A stretch of DNA of 64,000 nt from Staphylotrichum longicolle (lineage: Eukaryota; Ascomycota; Sordariomycetes; Sordariales; Chaetomiaceae). Where the stretch lies: positions 3,348,001 to 3,412,000 of the forward strand of contig JAHCVI010000002.1 in NCBI GenBank assembly GCA_019096155.1, in the 5' to 3' direction. Positions 11,490-23,259 of the stretch are shown here, one piece after another (within the stretch, counting starts at the first letter, position 1; each line of letters begins with the position of its first letter). Both the position numbers and the translations under genes were made by a program. The notes below the pieces were generated by a model. It saw only the letters and a program-made list of their open reading frames with translations. It had not been told where the DNA came from and searched no databases.

Positions 11490-14400
11490 TGGGCGGGAGC
11501 CTAGCTTTCCGGCCTGCCCCGCCCCCTCTCTGAGGACCATTTGCAGGCACCATTCCGCTCTTGGACCTTCCTCAAGCGAATAGACTGGCTCTGTCTGTCA
11601 GAGGCCGGAAAGGTCTCCCTTACAGCGGACTGAGACAGTTCGGTGCAACCCTCCTGCAACCGAGGCCGGGGCCCTTCTGGTGTGTGAGCCGCAACATCAC
11701 TCGCATCGACGGCAACGCTACCCGGCATTGAGAACACGAGCATTGCACTACAAGGAATAATAGGGCGGTTTTGTGTGACAAACACCGGTCGAGGACATAC
11801 TTCTCAGGTTGTGTTGGGAGATACACGACCACGGCTCTGATCTGACAACTCGACCGGTATCGTCCATCTCTATCACTATAAACTGTTCCGTCGGATGCCA
11901 AGTGGAAGGTATGAAGAGACGTTGTGTTACTCGACGCATGATATATAGTACCTGCAGAGGGCGGGCAGGACCAAAAAAGCGGTGTGGATTGTGGTGGCAA
12001 AGAGCCTCGTTGTACGTCGCGCAGGACATCCATCGTCATGGTGTTTACACCAAGAACCAAGGAGCGACTCGCAGGAAACCTCGTTCCTCATCGGTCTGTT
12101 GCACGCCACGAATCCGACACCTCAGGACAGCGAGTATATTTTTATGGGAATTTCCGGAGCCGGTCAGGGCCGGCAGCCCGCAGCAGATCCGGTCTTTGCT
12201 TTCACGGGGCCGGTAGTCGTGGACCGGTGTCTTCCTCAACCCCCCGGTCTTCGCTCACATGTAAGTGTTCGCTGAAGCGTCACGGGATCAATCTGTCTTG
12301 CGTCAGTTTTCGTGCAGCATGCCTCACGAACACCATTCCTTTTGGCCAGATCCCTGCAGAATTCTCCCACAGCTTCATGCATTGGATGCAGAGTATCGAC
12401 ACCAGACCAACTTTGGTCTAGTCGGGGTACCAGGTCTGGCTCTCCGCGATATCAACTAGAGTCAGCCGCTCTCACAGATGGGGAACTTCAAGAAGCTCGG
12501 CGGAAGGATCCGGTTGTGTGGCGGGCAGATGTTGTCTTGGGGATCCATTAGATCGCACTCCTCGAGATGACGATGCAGCATGATATGCAGCTTGTCCCGC
12601 GTTCGCGGCGGCGACAGACAGTCTTTGTTGTGGCAACTTGCCAATCAGGGTTACGATTGTCCTGGCACGACTTCCTCGTTGAGGATCCTGTGTAGAGGTT
12701 GCCCTGGAGACTTCCTCCGACTGCCAGTCAGATTACTCGTTAACGCCGGGTTGGAGGGTATAAGTTGAGAACCATTGGCTGTGGGAGTCGAGCTCGATAA
12801 CGGCCAAGACCAATGGGACGAAGACGGCGAAAATGAAACCAAAAACAAGCTGTTACATGCGACGATGGTTTGGTCTCATCCCATGACAGGCCGGCGGATA
12901 TGTCAGCGGCCCCGAAACGTTCGATCGAGAAGCGCATGTCTTGCCGCAAATTATCCCGCATGAGATGATCGGCGGCCGGTGCTCCGGGTCGCCGGGGAAA
13001 CGAGCAACAGGGCGGCGCTGACCGACCAGTCGCAGCGAGGGCGTCAGGACGCAGGAACACGGCGTCGCTGTCGTGCTCAACAGATGGTGAACGCCAACAA
13101 AAGATCTGGCGATGCAGCGGTTGGGGAATCCTGGAATAGTGGCATCCCAAAGCCTTGGTTGCATCAGAACGGCATCGTTCGCAGATCGAGACCGATGACT
13201 GCGATGCGCAGGACTAGTTCTGACTCCCTCGGGCTGCTGCCCCATGGGAACCATCAGGCGGCCACCGGCGCTGCATTCCAGGCCTGACAGGTCCAATGAG
13301 GACCGCAAGCTTTCCAGGCAGGGCCGGGGATGGTGTGCTGGCGTGCTGCCCTTTCTGCCGTTGCCTGAGGAGGGATCGGGGCGGGGACGACTTCTCATTC
13401 GCAAGGCAGTCAGTCGACAATCTGATGGTCCGCGGCTTTCCTGAGCGCCATCGCATCCCGTGTTGCCTCTTCTCGATCCTTCAATGCGATTCCACGCTCC
13501 ACGCTCCTCCGCTTCTCCATATCGAAGAGAGACCCGGAGAAATTGCCAAGAATCTGGCAGTCTCTCGACGGCCGTTTGCAGCCTGTTTTGAGGACAGATC
13601 TCCCCGTTGACGTCGTGCCCTGCGAATTGATACCTAAGAGCATGGTCGGGCACGAAGACCGCGGAGCAGAGGGGAACGGAGGAGAGGGCGGCTGGCCAGT
13701 GGACGCTTTTTGAGCAGCGTCCCCAATCCCGGTTCAGCTTCGTCGTGTGCCGTGTCCCCTTCTCCGCCCTGCACGCTGGCGCAGCTGGCCCCATTCCCGC
13801 CAGTGGCTCCACCAGGATACCCACCGGTTGAGGCCTTACGCAGAGGCTTCAACCACACAGCTCGTCCCAAGTCGCCGGACGTGCAAGCGACTCTGCAAGC
13901 GACTTTGCTTACTTGAGTCGCCGCTGTGCACAGGCGCCTCCTCTGTTGCGGCGCCCTGGCGACACCTTTCCTGTCTCGGCGGCCCATGTCGAGTGAGAGA
14001 CTGACTGAGTGACGGGGACGGCACCGATCGTGGGGCTGTGGTTTTCTTTCCTCCTTTCCCCGGGCCCCGCTGTTCGTCCGCCTCATGTGTCCCTGCTGCC
14101 CTGTTGGGGATTTTGGGATTCCCTGGCCGGCAGATCTCGAGTGGTGTCCTTGGATCGGTGCAGGGTTGCAGGGTCGACCCTCGAGCGATCCGCATTCCAG
14201 AGCTCTGTTTCGGCTTCGATTCCCTCCCCCCCACGATTTGAGAAGCCCGGCCCCCAGCCAGCTCTCACCCAGCCAGGCAAGCAGCAAAGCGCCAACCTGC
14301 ACCTGCGCCAGCCTGCACTGGCCTTCGCCACGGCCCTGCACAGGTCGAGAGAGTGTGCAGCCAAAGCTGCCCTGGGACTCGGGCATATGCGGTGCAAACC

Positions 14401-15175
14401 GGGACGCGAGACTGCAGCGCCTGGACGAGACGGGAAGCCCAACCCAAAGGTGCCTTGGTGTGAGCCCGTCGCTCGGCCGGTTCCGCCTCACAAAGCCTCA
14501 GGTATGTTTGCCTCTGCTGTCGTCTTGCCAACACCGGGAGTTGTCGATACAAGAAAACAGTCTTCCGTCCGTCTCTCTCTGGGAGTGCCCCTCATCTCGG
14601 TGATTGCCTGCCCTCTGTCCCGTCTCGGCCTGCTGCGCTTGTCACCATCTCTCCCCAATCCCTGGAGCCTTGCAGGGGGAACCAAACCAGTGGCCCCCCT
14701 TGCTCCTTGCTGGTCGTCCCATCCCGTCCCTCCCTCCACTCACATTGCTCGCACCCCCCCGCAGTGGAATAAAACTCGTCACAGTCCCATTCCTCCACCT
14801 TTTTTGTCCCCTGGAGCCTGACACTTCATCCCAATTATTTCCGCCCTGGTCTGCTGCCCATCCCGACTCCGCAGCCAGCCCATACCGAACCTTTCCCTGT
14901 CACTGACAGCGATATCACCAGCACCGGCTGCTGTCATCTGAACATTCGAACATTCGCCTTTTCAAAAACATCCATTGATTGCCACGACGACGACACGACG
15001 CCCGTGAATGACGAGTGCATTTGACCGCTTTGCCATCGCACCACCACTTGACGACTGCAATCCCCCGACACTGGCCGCCTCCAGTTCGAGGCACCGTTGC
15101 CTCCGCCGCAACGGCCCGTCGGCTCGACGCTGAGCAGCAACAATACCATTATTGCGGGCGAGGGCTCGTGCCGCC
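11490..15175. other. Intergenic, 3.7 kb
   Basis: Several 200-320-codon open frames occur here on both strands (for example near 12853-13824, 13634-14491 and 14009-14821). They lack domains, overlap each other and reflect high GC content. The last 600 bases are C/T-rich, as expected for the promoter and leader of the 15.2-kb gene. I see no gene, tRNA or transposon signature. Confidence 0.55.
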
Positions 15176-16993
15176 ATGTCTGGGCGAGATCGGCGGTCGA
15201 TAGTTGCGTCTGTTGCAGACGTTGACGAGTCCGGGAACGTTATCGAGGGCACCGACCGGTACGCATCGTCGGTGGCCCCGAGCAGTCCGGTGAAGGAACA
15301 ACCCAACACTGGCCGGGCAAGGAGAGAGAAGGCCAAGAGGAACTCATCCTCGCCCATAACGACCAGCGTCCTCACCGACTCGGACTCGACGGTGCACCCG
15401 CAGAGAGACGCACTCAAGAAGTCGAGCAGAGACAAAGACAAGTCCGTTTCCAGCAAGAAAGCCCTCATGGCTTCACGACCCCCCGTTAAGCACGCAAAGA
15501 CGGCGACGGGCATACCAAAACGAGACATCGAGGCGTCCTACTATGGTGTCGAGCCTACCGTGACCCCAGCGACCTCCCGCCCTCGGGCTCAGACGAGGCC
15601 ATCGAGTTGTTATGGCCCCCCTCCAAGGCCACCGCCGTCAAATGCCCGCTTCTACGCGAGTCAAACGCCCGGTCCCCCATTACCGAGCTCATTCCCTCCT
15701 CCGCCTCCGCAGTGGATGGGCGGCGGGCCAGTGCCCATGCCGCCATTCGGCTCGCCGTCCCCGGCTCCCTTGGTCATGCAGCACCATCAACCAGGGCCGC
15801 CCGATTACTTCGCCCGCCCATTAGAATCTCGATTCGGCGGCGCCTCCCGGCCACAGTCCTCAATGGGCTTTCGGCCACCACGCGCGATTGAGTATGAGGA
15901 CGAATACGCAGAGCCCATTGAGAAGTCACTAGCGCGGCGGCCTTCGACGACTCGGAAAGCCTCCAAGAACGACGAGGACAGGAGGTCCATGCCTCCCCCG
16001 CCCCGCAGGCCTGCCTCTGCTCGGCCGACCGCCCTCGCATACCGTCCTCCGCCACCTCCGCCAACAAGGCGGAAGGTTGATTTCGACGATAACGACGTTG
16101 ATGCAGACCTGTTCGGCGACCTTTCGCCGATGGCGCCGCTTGCACCAGGGAGCTACGAGTATACGGCACCAATCCCTTTCCGCCCGCGGCCAAGCTTTGG
16201 TGCAGATCTCGGATATGACACGCCTGACTATCACACCGAAGTCGCCGGGAAGGGTCGCCGCAATTCGTACTATGGCGGCAACTCTGGCTCTTCTGGCAGC
16301 GCCTACGAGGACAAGATGCGACAGGCCAGCCGGTACCAGGATGATATCACTGGTGGGCCGCAGCTGCCGCTGACGGCCGAGGCGCTCCGGAAAGCCGGCC
16401 GGAGCGGTGCCAGCAGCAGGTCTACAAGGAGCTCGGGGAGCCACGACGAGAGCGAGTACAGGCAGTCAGCGACGACCCGGACTACGAGGTCGACCGCTCC
16501 CAACGACGAGGATTTCACGATCCGTGTCAAGGGCAGCACGACGCTCAAGTTCGGCAACGCCGAGATGCAGTGCGAGGACGGAGCCGAGATCAATATCAGC
16601 TCCAGGGGCGGTAACCCCGAGGTCCGCGCCGTCGGCAGCGACCGGTCGAGCTACATCGACCAGGACGACCGCCGGACCAGGGTCGATATCCCCCAGTCTC
16701 GAGCACGCGCGGCCTCGCGCGCCAAGTCCCGCCCCCGGTCGTTCTCTCGCCCCTTCCCCAAGTATGATGCCACGCCCAAGTACGACGGTGCCTCGAGATT
16801 CGATGCCGGGCCGCGGGGATTCGACGCGGCGTCACGGTTCGACACCGCTACACGCTACGACGCGGGCCCCAAATACGATCTGGGCCCAGAGTACGACGCT
16901 TACAGTACTTTCGCCCCGCCGCTGCCCCCGCCCTACCCTGAGTACCCCTCGTCGTACTCGTCGCGACACGGCGATGGGTACTTTGGCGCGTGA
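15176..16993 (+). CDS. Hypothetical proline-rich protein, 605 aa
   Basis: The start is the ATG at 15176 in an ideal GCCGCCATGTCT context; an in-frame extension upstream has no ATG. The protein is low-complexity: an S/K-rich N-terminus, proline runs (about 145-215 and 280-300), an S/R-rich segment, then a more ordered block at about 446-476 beginning DEDFTIRVKGSTTLKFGN. That block is followed by a tail of degenerate [KR][YF]D repeats (about 528-577) and a P/Y-rich C-terminus. The FTIRVKG block resembles a motif I associate with other uncharacterised filamentous-fungal proteins. No catalytic domain, signal peptide or membrane span is visible. It may be a scaffold or RNA/cytoskeleton-associated protein, but function is not assignable. 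The frame is intact throughout. Confidence 0.75.
   Translation: MSGRDRRSIVASVADVDESGNVIEGTDRYASSVAPSSPVKEQPNTGRARREKAKRNSSSPITTSVLTDSDSTVHPQRDALKKSSRDKDKSVSSKKALMASRPPVKHAKTATGIPKRDIEASYYGVEPTVTPATSRPRAQTRPSSCYGPPPRPPPSNARFYASQTPGPPLPSSFPPPPPQWMGGGPVPMPPFGSPSPAPLVMQHHQPGPPDYFARPLESRFGGASRPQSSMGFRPPRAIEYEDEYAEPIEKSLARRPSTTRKASKNDEDRRSMPPPPRRPASARPTALAYRPPPPPPTRRKVDFDDNDVDADLFGDLSPMAPLAPGSYEYTAPIPFRPRPSFGADLGYDTPDYHTEVAGKGRRNSYYGGNSGSSGSAYEDKMRQASRYQDDITGGPQLPLTAEALRKAGRSGASSRSTRSSGSHDESEYRQSATTRTTRSTAPNDEDFTIRVKGSTTLKFGNAEMQCEDGAEINISSRGGNPEVRAVGSDRSSYIDQDDRRTRVDIPQSRARAASRAKSRPRSFSRPFPKYDATPKYDGASRFDAGPRGFDAASRFDTATRYDAGPKYDLGPEYDAYSTFAPPLPPPYPEYPSSYSSRHGDGYFGA
16752..16910 (+). repeat. Degenerate [KR][YF]D coding repeat
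   Basis: About eight imperfect 5-9-residue units of the form P/S-[KR]-[YF]-D-A/T are encoded near the C-terminus of the 605-residue protein. Units alternate between KYD, RFD, GFD and RYD. The periodicity lies in the protein; the DNA is only loosely repeated. Confidence 0.6.
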
Positions 16994-19608
16994 CCGCTGT
17001 AACGGCCCACGGGCATGGACGGGAAACAACATCCAGTCCCTGGTTGGCGATGTCTGATGATGTTTGATGAAACGAAACATGATGATGGATCGGATTTGAG
17101 GGATTTCGCCGTCTCCTTTTCCTTTGGCGACGCTGAGGGATGATGATAATGACGTTGTTAATGTTTTTACGTGTGCATAACGGCCGGCAATTTCTGTTTT
17201 TCTATTATTCTGTCTATTGGCGATGTGGGATTTGATCTAATCAAGCGAGCGTTGGCTTTGTGCTTTTCACTTCTTTTCTTCAGCCTGCCTATCTTGGGCA
17301 CACGTTTATTGGGTCCAGGCCCCTTCTGTTTTTTTTGGTTTTCGGTTTCTTATACCACTCTGTTTCACTTCTTCTCAAGGACTGGACGGCAGGGGCTCCT
17401 TATTTGTATCCCCTACCTAGCTTTTCTTTGGTGCTGAAACACCGGCGGCATGCTCCTGTTTTCTGTGGCTGAGTCTGGAGAGTGCCGAGGCGAAAAGCGG
17501 TCGGTTTGATACCCCGATTCTTCTGGCATGGGAAAAAGCAGCTTCGCCCTATAATATCAACACCATTGTTTTTTCTTTCCCTGATTGTCTGCGACATTCA
17601 CGGTTTTGTTTGGGGACATGTATGAGGGTTCTTGAGCGGGTTTGGGGCATTCCAGTCTTCCAGTTTGGTTTCAACAAGAGATTGATATCACCGCTCTCAA
17701 AAAGATTGGTTTCTTGGTTTACACACAGATTAAGCTGTGCCATGCTGTGTCTCGGGACTCACGTCATTAGGAGAGCATCCACTGTTGATACACAGCTCGA
17801 ATCCAGAATACACAATGTCGTCAATGAGAAACATTGATCCTACCTTTGACGCGATGTCCCTGACCCTTCTGGTCTGTGAACTACTCAGCGATTGCAATGC
17901 ACAATGACACACCGACCCAAGTCGACCATCGATACTTGTTGCTATATAGCCCGGGCCGCGTCACCCGTCAAGCACAGCGGTTCGTGGTACGCATCTGAGA
18001 CGCGACGTCGAGAGCTGCTTCGTGCGCTATACCTTTCCTCTCGTAACGTGCGTCTAATGCAGGGACGAACCCACCAGGCTATGCCATGCTCAACATGCTG
18101 CTGTGGATACCTGAACATGTGGCACGGCGAGATCCCGCCCGGTGGCCGTTGCGGTGAGAGAGGTGCAACCAGACCTGGATATACCAAAGGACAAAACGAA
18201 GTGGTACCGTGGCCACACGACGCTGCTGGCTGGCTCGAGGGGGGGAGGGAAACCGAGGCTCCATCGCCTGAACCACGTGTACTGCGCCTAGTAGAGCCCC
18301 GCGGCGGGGTAGTGCAGCAACACACAGGTTGAAGTGGCGATCCAGTTGTCTCGTTGGAATTTGAGGGTTGGCATAGTGGTCAAAAAATTAAGGGTTACAA
18401 GCTCGTCGTCATTCATTTTTGGAGTTGAGTGTCCTCCCTCCGGTCCGGCTGTCCGTGTTTCAGGTTTTGCTGGCCACCCTCCTCCGCATCGTGCGGTCGT
18501 CGCTAATCTCCCGCATTGCTTTCCAAAAGAGGGGGTGTGGTCGCAGTGGCGGGGACTTTTGTCTTTGTGGCGTTTCATTAGCTTTGCAATGCGATGTCCG
18601 GCTTTTGCGGGTGTTCTGGAAGAGTTCCTGTTACAGGTCCGTCGTCGGGGTGACTAGGTCGTTTCTGGTGTTTCTGGTGGGCAATTAATTTGTGACGTGC
18701 CGGACGCGGCAGTGAGGATGCTTGAGCCATCAGGTGCCGGCGGTCTGGGAACATTTAGGGCCGACTGATAGGAGGAGGAGACCGACTAATCGGCGAACAA
18801 AATCACTCCAGACGATCCGTATTGAAATAATAATAGATACGAAGCTGAATGGTGCGGAAGTCGTTGACGCACCAAGCAGGATATCAAGCGAGGCATTCAG
18901 TGGATGCCAGAGGTTGAGTCTTGTTTCGACGACGGCGCGCCTGTTTCGGCCGAGCCTCAGTGGAGGGACCGGAACGAGGTTGGTTGGACCTGAGGAGGGA
19001 CCCATCTCTCCCGTCTCGGGCGACGGAGTGGGGCTGCTCGTTCAGGAAAATGCACTTCGCTGATTGGACGGCGCTGGTTGCTATGCGGTTGCCTGGGAAG
19101 GAGGGAAGCTTTGTTTACCGACGTCATCCTACCCAGTGATCGTTCAGAAAAGGCAGGAGGGGCTGCGGCAGGATCGAGGAAAGCACCCCTGTTAGGGATT
19201 CACAAGGCTGAATTGAGTTTTGAGTGGTTGCCTGGCGTTGACGTTGCTCTCGTACCCCAGCCTCTCCAGGACCTGAAGGGATCGCACCCTTGAACCCTGG
19301 TCCCAACCTCCTGGTTTCTGGGTTAACCAACCCGGGCGGCCACAACACACAGCCTGCTGCGGTCAACTCTCTTCCCCCAATCTGCCAATCTCACATTGCT
19401 GTGGAATTCTTACCTGAGGTGGGAAATCAGCGGTTGCCACACTTGCATTTGGGGTTTCCCACTCATCGTGGTTACCGACGAGCACACAAACCGAACCTCT
19501 GCATCGACAAACCTTCCATCCTGCTTGGCTGGTTAACCAGCAAAACCAGCCAAGTGCAGTCTCCAACAACACCCTGCCAAGCAAGACTCAAAGCGCAACT
19601 CCAACATC
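16994..19608. other. Intergenic, 2.6 kb
   Basis: The first 600 bases are T-rich and probably 3' UTR of the proline-rich gene. The remainder has no coding signal. The 3' end is the promoter/leader of the 19.6-kb gene and contains two GGTTAACC boxes (19321-19328 and 19531-19538); the second is part of a larger inverted repeat. Confidence 0.55.
19524..19554. promoter_or_regulatory. 11-bp perfect inverted repeat with nested 14-bp palindrome
   Basis: CTTGGCTGGTT at 19524-19534 is repeated in inverse as AACCAGCCAAG at 19544-19554, with a 9-nt spacer. Overlapping it, GCTGGTTAACCAGC at 19528-19541 is a perfect palindrome. The structure ends about 55 nt before the ATG of the membrane-protein gene, so it is either a dimer-binding operator or a hairpin in the 5' leader. 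A second GGTTAACC core lies at 19321. Confidence 0.55.
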
Positions 19609-20978
19609 ATGGCGCCTGCCATTATCAACAACCTCTTTGGTCGATCTGATGTCGCGTCACTTGGGCCGCTCGCTGCGCGCTCAGTCCTTCTGGCTCGAGA
19701 CGAGTCTGGGCAGAATAAGGATCCGGCAACCGGCGTGATCCATCCTCAAGACATCAACAACAACGCTATTTTTGCCGTTTTTGCTCTACTTGGAGTCGCC
19801 TTCGTTGTCGTCGGTATCTGGTTCTTTTTCTGGGCGAAGAACGGGGGTTTCTACTTCAAGAAGAACGACTGGGAGGACTACAAGTCGACCGTTCTCCGCC
19901 GCAAGGGCCCCAACGGCACCATCTACTCGGACGCAACGCCCAGCACCATTCTAGGCGGCGGCAGCGTGTACAAGGATGTGGATGACGGCACAACCACGAC
20001 GGGAGACGACCTGACCACGGTCGTCAGCGCTACAACAGGTATCACGGGTATCACGGGCGGTGTCTCCGACTTCTCTGGCCGCGAGAAGCGGCGCAAGAAG
20101 CGGGAGCAAAAGGAGCGGGAAAAGGAGCGCCGCCGCGAGGAAAAGGCCCGCGAGAAGGAAGAGCGCAAGAAGAAGTCCCGCCGCAAGGTAGATGGCGACG
20201 GCATCATCGTCGATGAAGACGCCGAGGCCGAAGCGCAAGAACATCTCCGCAGCTACCGCCACGAAAAGCCCGCCCGCGTGGGCGGCATCAACCGTGAGGC
20301 TGATGGCTCGACCTGGGACGGCTCCACCAACCCAAGCTGGTCGACCGCGAGCCCGAGCCACGCCGCCCCTTCGACCGTCGACACGGGCAGCACCGTCACC
20401 TCTGAACTCCTCAACAACCGCGAGCGCACCCCCACCACCACGCCTACCAAGAAGGACGCCAACGAGCGCAGCGGCCGTGGCATCCGCAAGGTCTACTCGA
20501 CAGCCGACAAGAACGCCATGCGCGAGAACGAGCGCATCCGCGCCGAGGCGCGCCGGCTGCAGGAGAAGGGCCGCGCGGCGGCGTCGTCCAACGTCCGCCG
20601 CGACTTCAGCTTCACGCGCGGCGCCGACGAGACGATGGCGCTGCGGCGCATCGAGGAGGCGCCCACCGAGAGCGTCGTCAGCGGTCGTACGTCTCGGAGA
20701 GCACCAACGACTACGCCGAGCGGGAGAAGCGGGCGCGCTCCCGCTCGCGGCATAGGGCGGTGCCGCGCCAAGCGAGGGTTCGCGTGTGCCGGGCAGCTGG
20801 GTGGAGAGCGAGGTCGGGACGCCCAGTGAGGTTGGGACCAAGGTGTACACGCATTCGCATCACATCCCGAATGGCAACGGCAGCTCGGGTATCGGGCTCG
20901 GCGGTGAGCGACTTTGCGTACGCCGACGAGAAGAGGAAGAAGAGGGGTGGTGCAGGTGCGAGGAGGACCCGCGAGTAA
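19609..20978 (+). CDS. Single-pass membrane protein, coding frame broken three times near its 3' end
   Basis: The ATG at 19609 follows CATC in a plausible leader. As read, the frame gives 406 residues to 20829. It has a short N-terminal ectodomain, one membrane helix at about 53-75 (AIFAVFALLGVAFVVVGIW) and then a juxtamembrane block GGFYFKKNDWEDYKSTVLRR. After that come a Thr/Gly-rich stretch, a very basic KRRKKREQK-type coiled segment and a disordered tail. From about 20690 the frame reads nonsense, while neighbouring frames carry natural-looking continuations: YVSESTNDYAEREK (20692 on), then PGSWVESEVGTPSEVG (20787 on), then VSDFAYADEKRKKR to a TAA at 20976-20978. That needs one missing base near 20690, one missing near 20780 and one extra near 20905. 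The family is probably a conserved fungal orphan, with function unknown. A decaying gene is possible, but assembly indels are likelier. Confidence 0.75.
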
Positions 20979-23259
20979 GGCTGCGGCTTGGGGAGTTTCG
21001 TCGGCTGGGGGAGGTGTGTTGGGTTGCAGAGGTTGATGACGGGACGTGACATGGCATGAAGCAAGCGAGCAAGCGGAACATGGGCAGGCGTTGTGGCAAT
21101 GGGCTTGTTGGCCTGGTGGATCATGCTGGTTTATGGCTTCTGATGTAGAATATCAAGACAATGAGTGGGATGTCGGATGAATTTTGCTGTTTTAGGTAAT
21201 CGCAACAGATATATACTTTTCTTCTGTCCGTAGTAAGTCTTGCGAGTTATCTCAGGTGTTGCTACTCACGGAGAGCTCTCCCGTTGCGGCCATGGTTTCG
21301 GCTACGGCTAGTCGACGTAGGATCCTGGTGTAGATCCATGGCCGGGGAGGCCGGTTTGGTTCAACGGCCGCTCCGGCCGGCCCGGGACGTGCGGAGACCG
21401 TCGGGAGCGCTCGGAACTTTTCAAAAAGATGCCCAATCCAGTTCTCGTCGCGATACCTTAGTCCTGGAAACAGCGTGCCATGGGTGCTAGCGTCTGCTCG
21501 GGTCAAGCCTCCACATCAAATTGAAAAATGTTGTTGACCGTTGCCAATCCAACCCTTCAATGCCGAGCTTTGCGGACTGGCGGGCTGTGATTCCCATCTG
21601 GAATGATCGGCCCGGGGATCCCTGCGATGACGACGGCGGCGATGGGCGTGTCGCATTGAGCCGTCTTACTTTTACTCAGAAACGCACACAGCGCACCGCG
21701 TTGGAAGACGCTGACGGTCTCTTTTAGTAACGACGAGCTTAACAGACGGCGTGGACGTATTGTTGCTTTTCTCCTTGTTTGTCGGTGCGGGACTGGCCAG
21801 ATCGTAAAATTGCAGGCGGTTGCGGCAGACGAGACCAACTTATCCGTGCAACGGGAACGCGAAACAAGCCGATTTTAGGCCTGGGTCCACCACCATGGTG
21901 CCGCCGTGGTGCCGCCGCTGAAACCCGTCCCAGCCCCTTCCGCAGGGCAGAAGCTGAGCAGCCGCGCCGCATTCAGGTGCCCAGAGCCAGACCTGCGTCA
22001 GGACGAGTTTATGCATCCGGGACAGGTGCATCATGTTAGGGTTGGTTGCCCGCGCATTGACTAAGTAACCCTGATGTGATGCGCGTGAGGAGGCTCAACA
22101 ATTATGATGTTTGATTGCGTCAAGACAAGAAGTCAAAAGTCTGGTGTGGTGATGCTGACTGAGGAGAGAAGGGCGCTGCGGGACCAACCTGTTTCCAGTC
22201 AGGCCCCGAGCCGATTGTTTTGGTTGCTGAGCTGGCTGCCCTGCCCTGAAGAGGCCAGGCCAACCCAGCGCAGCCAAGAGATCTCCAAACCCGTCCAACC
22301 GGGCGGCGTCATATGCCAGGGCACTGAGACCAAGATCCCCATCCCTCTGCCAAGCCCCGCCCCCGCTGCCCGCCACCTGGATAGGACCCCATCTTCGCCA
22401 CACTATTCCCTTCTCGGCCCGCTGATAGCCCGCCAACAGCGACGATTGCTTGCGGTCAGGCCCAGCGCATTGCCAGGCGACTCCGTCGGTCTGTCTGGGA
22501 CCAACTGCAGCGCCCTGCGGTGCCCTGGGACTCCATCACCCGCTATCATCAGGCAATCCTCACTCTCGACCTCAACCATCTTTCCACCTCTTCCTCCCTC
22601 GAATACGATCATGCGTACATTTGTCCACCACTTTTGATTTTCCCTTTCTTCATCTTCGTATTCGTCTCATTTGCGCATCTCGACGAGCGGGCGGTGCTTT
22701 CCTTTCCATTCACGTTATCGCTATTTCCCTGCTTCCGGGTTTCGTCATTCGTCATCCGCCCGCTGTTCCCATCCATCAATCCCATCCTCGTCTCAGCGCT
22801 GCTGCTCCCCGCCAACGTGACACACCCGACGACGAACCTTCGCAATATTCAACGTCCGCTGTGCGCCCTGGATCCTGCAAAGTTCCACGAACGAACCACG
22901 AGCCACACACAATAGCGCTTTCGCTTGCCCTCGAGCATCCTGTAACAACTCCTGCCGTTTCTGCACCTCTCCACGCCTACGATCACCCGAAACTTGAATC
23001 AGACGACGACTCTTTCCACCCCCAACAGCGCAAAATCGCACAGGGATATCAACCACAACCGACAAGAGAGACATCGCAAGGATTTCGCGCCCCACGATAG
23101 GGCAGAAGGAGGGAAACCGGGTTGGATTTTGTCCGGCGGTCGCGCGAACGCTCGCTCGGTGCCCGGTGGCGGCCGCCACTCGACCGGTCGTCCGAATTCC
23201 GACATTGCGGAAGCACCTCGACCATTTTCACATCTGGTTGTTCTGATACCCCTTCCAAA
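20979..23259. other. Intergenic, 2.3 kb
   Basis: The interval holds the 3' flank of the membrane-protein gene and the promoter/leader of the Ssh4-like gene. It includes a T/C-rich stretch at 22550-22800. A 216-codon frame at 22450-23100 is of low complexity and has no homology signal. No RNA gene was recognised. Confidence 0.5.

Noticed and set aside
12853..13824. 323-codon minus-strand frame
   Set aside because: It has no domain, no plausible start context, and overlaps other equally long frames. It is consistent with random open frames in GC-rich DNA.
13634..14821. Overlapping 285- and 270-codon frames on opposite strands
   Set aside because: They lie in the C/T-rich leader/promoter of the 15.2-kb gene and show no recognisable motif.
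22450..23100. 216-codon frame upstream of the Ssh4-like gene
   Set aside because: It lies in the probable promoter/leader and has no recognisable domain.
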